DNA of 64,000 nt from Mycolicibacterium peregrinum (GTDB taxonomy: Bacteria > Actinomycetota > Actinomycetes > Mycobacteriales > Mycobacteriaceae): assembly GCF_002102345.1 (NCBI RefSeq), contig NZ_LQPP01000013.1, positions 124,001 to 188,000 on the forward strand, read 5' to 3'. This document shows, piece after piece, positions 62,045 through 64,000 of this stretch. The notes below the pieces were generated by a model. That model saw nothing but the letters and a program-made list of their open reading frames with translations. It had not been told where the DNA came from and searched no databases. The position numbers were made by a program, and so were the translations under genes. Position 1 is the stretch's first letter. Every line of letters starts with the position of its first letter.

Positions 62045-62944
62045 GTGACTTCCTCGGACGCACCAGTAGTAGTCGGAATCAACGGCAGCGACGGCGCACT
62101 CGACGCGGCCCGCTGGGCCGGCGCCGTCGCCGCCCGGTTCGGCGCGCCGCTGCGCATCGTGCACGCCTTACCGTCCATCGGCCGCAATCTGACCCAGACC
62201 GCGGCCGCCCTGACCGCGGCGATGATGTCGTATCAGCGCGACATGGCCGAGGCGTTCCTCAAGGCAGCGGACGAGGCCGTGCGCGCCGATCAGCCCGAGC
62301 TGTCGGTGTCCACGGTCTCTTTCAACGAACCCGCCGATCAGGTGCTGATCGAGGCCAGCCGGGAGGCCCGCCTGGTGGTCCTCGGCGGTAAGACCGTGAC
62401 CCCGGCGGCGGCCCTGTTGATCGGGTCGACGGCGCTGGCCGTGGCGACCCGGGCCGCGTGCCCGGTGGTCGCCTTCCGCGGCGATCGGGTCGCCCCGGGG
62501 GACGGCCCGGTCGTCGTCGGGGTCGACGACAGCCCGGCGGCCCAGGCGGCCCTGGAGACAGCATTCGATTTCGCGGAGCGGTTCGGGTTGCCGCTGACGG
62601 CCGTGCGGTCGTTGTCGCTGGCCGCTCCGGCCGAGACGGGTGTGACCATTCCGCTGCTGATCGACTGGGATGGCGTGGAGTCCGCCGAACTGGCGGCCCT
62701 GACCGAGACCGTCGACGCCCACGAGAAACGCCACCCCGCTGTCACCGCCAAGTGCTACGTCGAGCCGGACTCCCCTGGCAAGGCACTGCTGAAGCACGTC
62801 GACGATTCCGGGCTCGTGGTGGTCGGGTCGCGTGGCCGCAACGCGCTGGCCGGTGTGCTGCTGGGCTCGACGAGCCTGAACCTGTTACACCACAGTCCGG
62901 TACCGGTGATGATCTGTCGGGCACAAGGAGATTCGCATGAGTGA
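62045..62944 (+). CDS. Universal stress protein, two USP domains
   Basis: 299 residues from GTG at 62045. Two Usp folds: domain 1 begins PVVVGINGSDGALDAARWAG and ends LVVLGGKTVTPAAALLIGSTALAVATRAACPVVAF. Domain 2 begins PVVVGVDDSPAAQAALETAFDFA and ends VVVGSRGRNALAGVLLGSTSLNLLHHSPVPVMI, with the G2xG9xG(S/T) ATP-binding signature. Associated with dormancy and stress in mycobacteria. Overlaps the next usp gene by 8 bases. Confidence 0.93.
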   Translation: MTSSDAPVVVGINGSDGALDAARWAGAVAARFGAPLRIVHALPSIGRNLTQTAAALTAAMMSYQRDMAEAFLKAADEAVRADQPELSVSTVSFNEPADQVLIEASREARLVVLGGKTVTPAAALLIGSTALAVATRAACPVVAFRGDRVAPGDGPVVVGVDDSPAAQAALETAFDFAERFGLPLTAVRSLSLAAPAETGVTIPLLIDWDGVESAELAALTETVDAHEKRHPAVTAKCYVEPDSPGKALLKHVDDSGLVVVGSRGRNALAGVLLGSTSLNLLHHSPVPVMICRAQGDSHE

Positions 62945-63809
62945 GCACGACCGGTACGGCATCGTCGTCGGCGTTGACGGGTCGCCGGCATCGGACCACG
63001 CGGTGGCCTGGGCTGCCCAGGACGCGGCGTTGCGTGGTGTAGAGCTCACCCTGGTGCACGCCCTCCCCGGTGCCATGTCGCCGGTCTGGTTGGATGTGGC
63101 TCTGCCCCAGGACTATTGGGACTACCAGGACCAGCTGGGTCAGGATGTCCTCGATGCTGCCCGACGGATCGCCCAGGAGGCTGCAGGGGCGCATCCGCTT
63201 CACATCGTCGCCAAAGCTGTTCCGGGGCATGCGGTGGCCACACTGATCGAGTACTCGCGGCGCGCCGATCTGGTGGTCGTCGGTTCTCGTGGCCTGAGTA
63301 AATGGGGACGCCGGTTGCTCGGATCGGTGAGTTCGAGTCTGGCGCTCCATGCCCACGGTCCGATGGCGGTGATCCCCCACAATGAACGTCCGCCGACGGC
63401 GCCTGTCGTGGTCGGCGTCGACGGGTCACCCGCGTCTGAGCTCGCCACCGCGATCGCGTTCGACGAGGCCTCTCGGCGCGGTGTGGAGCTCGTGGTCCTG
63501 CACACCTGGACGGACTTGAACTTCGAGTTCCCCGCCGTCAAGTGGGAGGATCTGAGCAGCGAAGCTGAGCGTGCGCTGTCCGAACAGCTGGCCGGATGGG
63601 GCGAGAGGTACCCCGACGTCGCGGTCCGGCGGGTGGTCATGCCCGATGAGCCGGCTCGTCAATTGTTGGCCCAGGCCGAAACCGCGCAGCTCGTCGTGGT
63701 CGGCAACCGAGGTCGGGGCGGATTCGCCGGAATGCTGCTGGGCTCGGTCAGTTCCGCGGTGGTGCATTCATCCACCGCGCCGGTGATCGTTGCGCGGCAA
63801 CCCAACTGA
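62937..63809 (+). CDS. Universal stress protein, two USP domains
   Basis: 290 residues, tandem paralogue of the previous gene, overlapping it by 8 bases. Domain 1: YGIVVGVDGSPASDHAVAWAAQDAALRG to LVVVGSRGLSKWGRRLLGSVSSSLALHAHGPMAVI; domain 2: PVVVGVDGSPASELATAIAFDEASRRG to VVVGNRGRGGFAGMLLGSVSSAVVHSSTAPVIV. Both keep the ATP-binding Gly-Ser pattern. Probably co-translated with the first. Confidence 0.93.
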   Translation: MSEHDRYGIVVGVDGSPASDHAVAWAAQDAALRGVELTLVHALPGAMSPVWLDVALPQDYWDYQDQLGQDVLDAARRIAQEAAGAHPLHIVAKAVPGHAVATLIEYSRRADLVVVGSRGLSKWGRRLLGSVSSSLALHAHGPMAVIPHNERPPTAPVVVGVDGSPASELATAIAFDEASRRGVELVVLHTWTDLNFEFPAVKWEDLSSEAERALSEQLAGWGERYPDVAVRRVVMPDEPARQLLAQAETAQLVVVGNRGRGGFAGMLLGSVSSAVVHSSTAPVIVARQPN

Positions 63810-63873
63810 TTGGCGGCGATCCGCAAAGCAGAGAACCACAGCATTGGACGGCACAGTTCGCTAGATTTGGGGC

Positions 63874-64000
63874 GTGGCCGTGCAGGCATCACGCGAGGCG
63901 GTCTTCGATGCCTCGCCGGAGGCGATCATGGAGGTGCTCGCCGATGTTGACGCGCTGCCGTCCTGGTCTGCGCTGCACCGTCGCGTGAAGGTCATCGACC
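63874..64000 (+). CDS. SRPBCC protein, N-terminal part (cut by window end)
   Basis: At least 42 codons from GTG 63874 or 63880, open to the right edge. QASREAVFDASPEAIMEVLADVDALPSWSALHRRVKVID closely follows the start of the 58170-58610 protein (SREVVIEATPQEILDVVADVEATPSWSPQYQRAEIL), so it is a paralogue, in the place of Rv0856. Confidence 0.8.
   Translation, partial: MAVQASREAVFDASPEAIMEVLADVDALPSWSALHRRVKVID

Overview
This window is high-GC actinobacterial chromosome. Gene content and order point to a fast-growing Mycobacterium (Mycolicibacterium type). Long stretches match the order I know from M. tuberculosis Rv0784-Rv0824c: FAD dehydrogenase, purS-purQ, encapsulin/Dyp peroxidase, pepC, purL, purF, purM, DUF3073, ygfZ-like, pabC-like, nitrobindin, DUF1416/sulfurtransferase/DUF4395/thiX/DUF2993, GlnR-like regulator, mshD, pst-phoU, LCP protein, dus, desA1. 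A second match near the right end is Rv0853c-Rv0855 (keto-acid decarboxylase, SRPBCC protein, CoA-transferase). Other hallmarks are mycothiol synthesis, an orphan MCE protein, a DesA1 desaturase, and many GTG starts with 4-base ATGA/GTGA overlaps.

Layout. 0-4.4 kb: polysaccharide-deacetylase-like end, FAD dehydrogenase, MBL-fold protein, secreted protein, purS-purQ. 4.4-6.3 kb: encapsulin with its Dyp cargo. 6.3-22.2 kb: aminopeptidase, VOC protein, antiporter, purL, membrane hydrolase, CPBP protein, permease, orphan MCE, DoxX, purF, purM. 22.2-31.8 kb: DUF3073, YgfZ, PabC-like enzyme, a structured intergenic RNA candidate, two related lipoproteins, nitrobindin with a tiny upstream membrane ORF, a sulfur operon behind a polycysteine upstream ORF, regulator and MshD. 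31.9-38.2 kb: pstSCAB and phoU, with 11-bp-period TTCAC repeats upstream of both pstS and phoU, interrupted by an oxidoreductase/MarR pair. 38.2-46.9 kb: LCP protein, dus-desA1, two tandem secreted PASTA-like proteins, TetR/MpaB-type pair, DUF732, truncated hemoglobin.

46.97-47.48 kb is a tRNA cluster (Lys on minus; Glu, Asp, Phe on plus) ending in a clear terminator. Beyond it to about 58 kb the order no longer follows M. tuberculosis and looks accessory. It includes small membrane proteins, DUF2200, an L,D-transpeptidase, a three-gene translationally coupled operon (membrane protein with a Cys/Gly-rich tail, a DUF692/MNIO enzyme, and a small partner), and a TetR/DUF2834/FAD-oxidoreductase module with two matching operators. 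58-64 kb holds two SRPBCC proteins (one cut by the window end), a lone Hcp-like protein, the keto-acid decarboxylase, a racemase/CoA-transferase and two tandem universal stress proteins.

The most interesting candidates are: (1) the DUF692/MNIO operon with the Cys-Gly tail, which looks like a membrane-tethered RiPP-type precursor; (2) the leaderless polycysteine uORF before the sulfurtransferase operon, whose Cys codons can pair next to the downstream Shine-Dalgarno; (3) a highly structured RNA with a 23-codon micro-ORF downstream of the pabC-like gene; and (4) the lone Hcp. All assignments are by reading the sequence; no database search was run.
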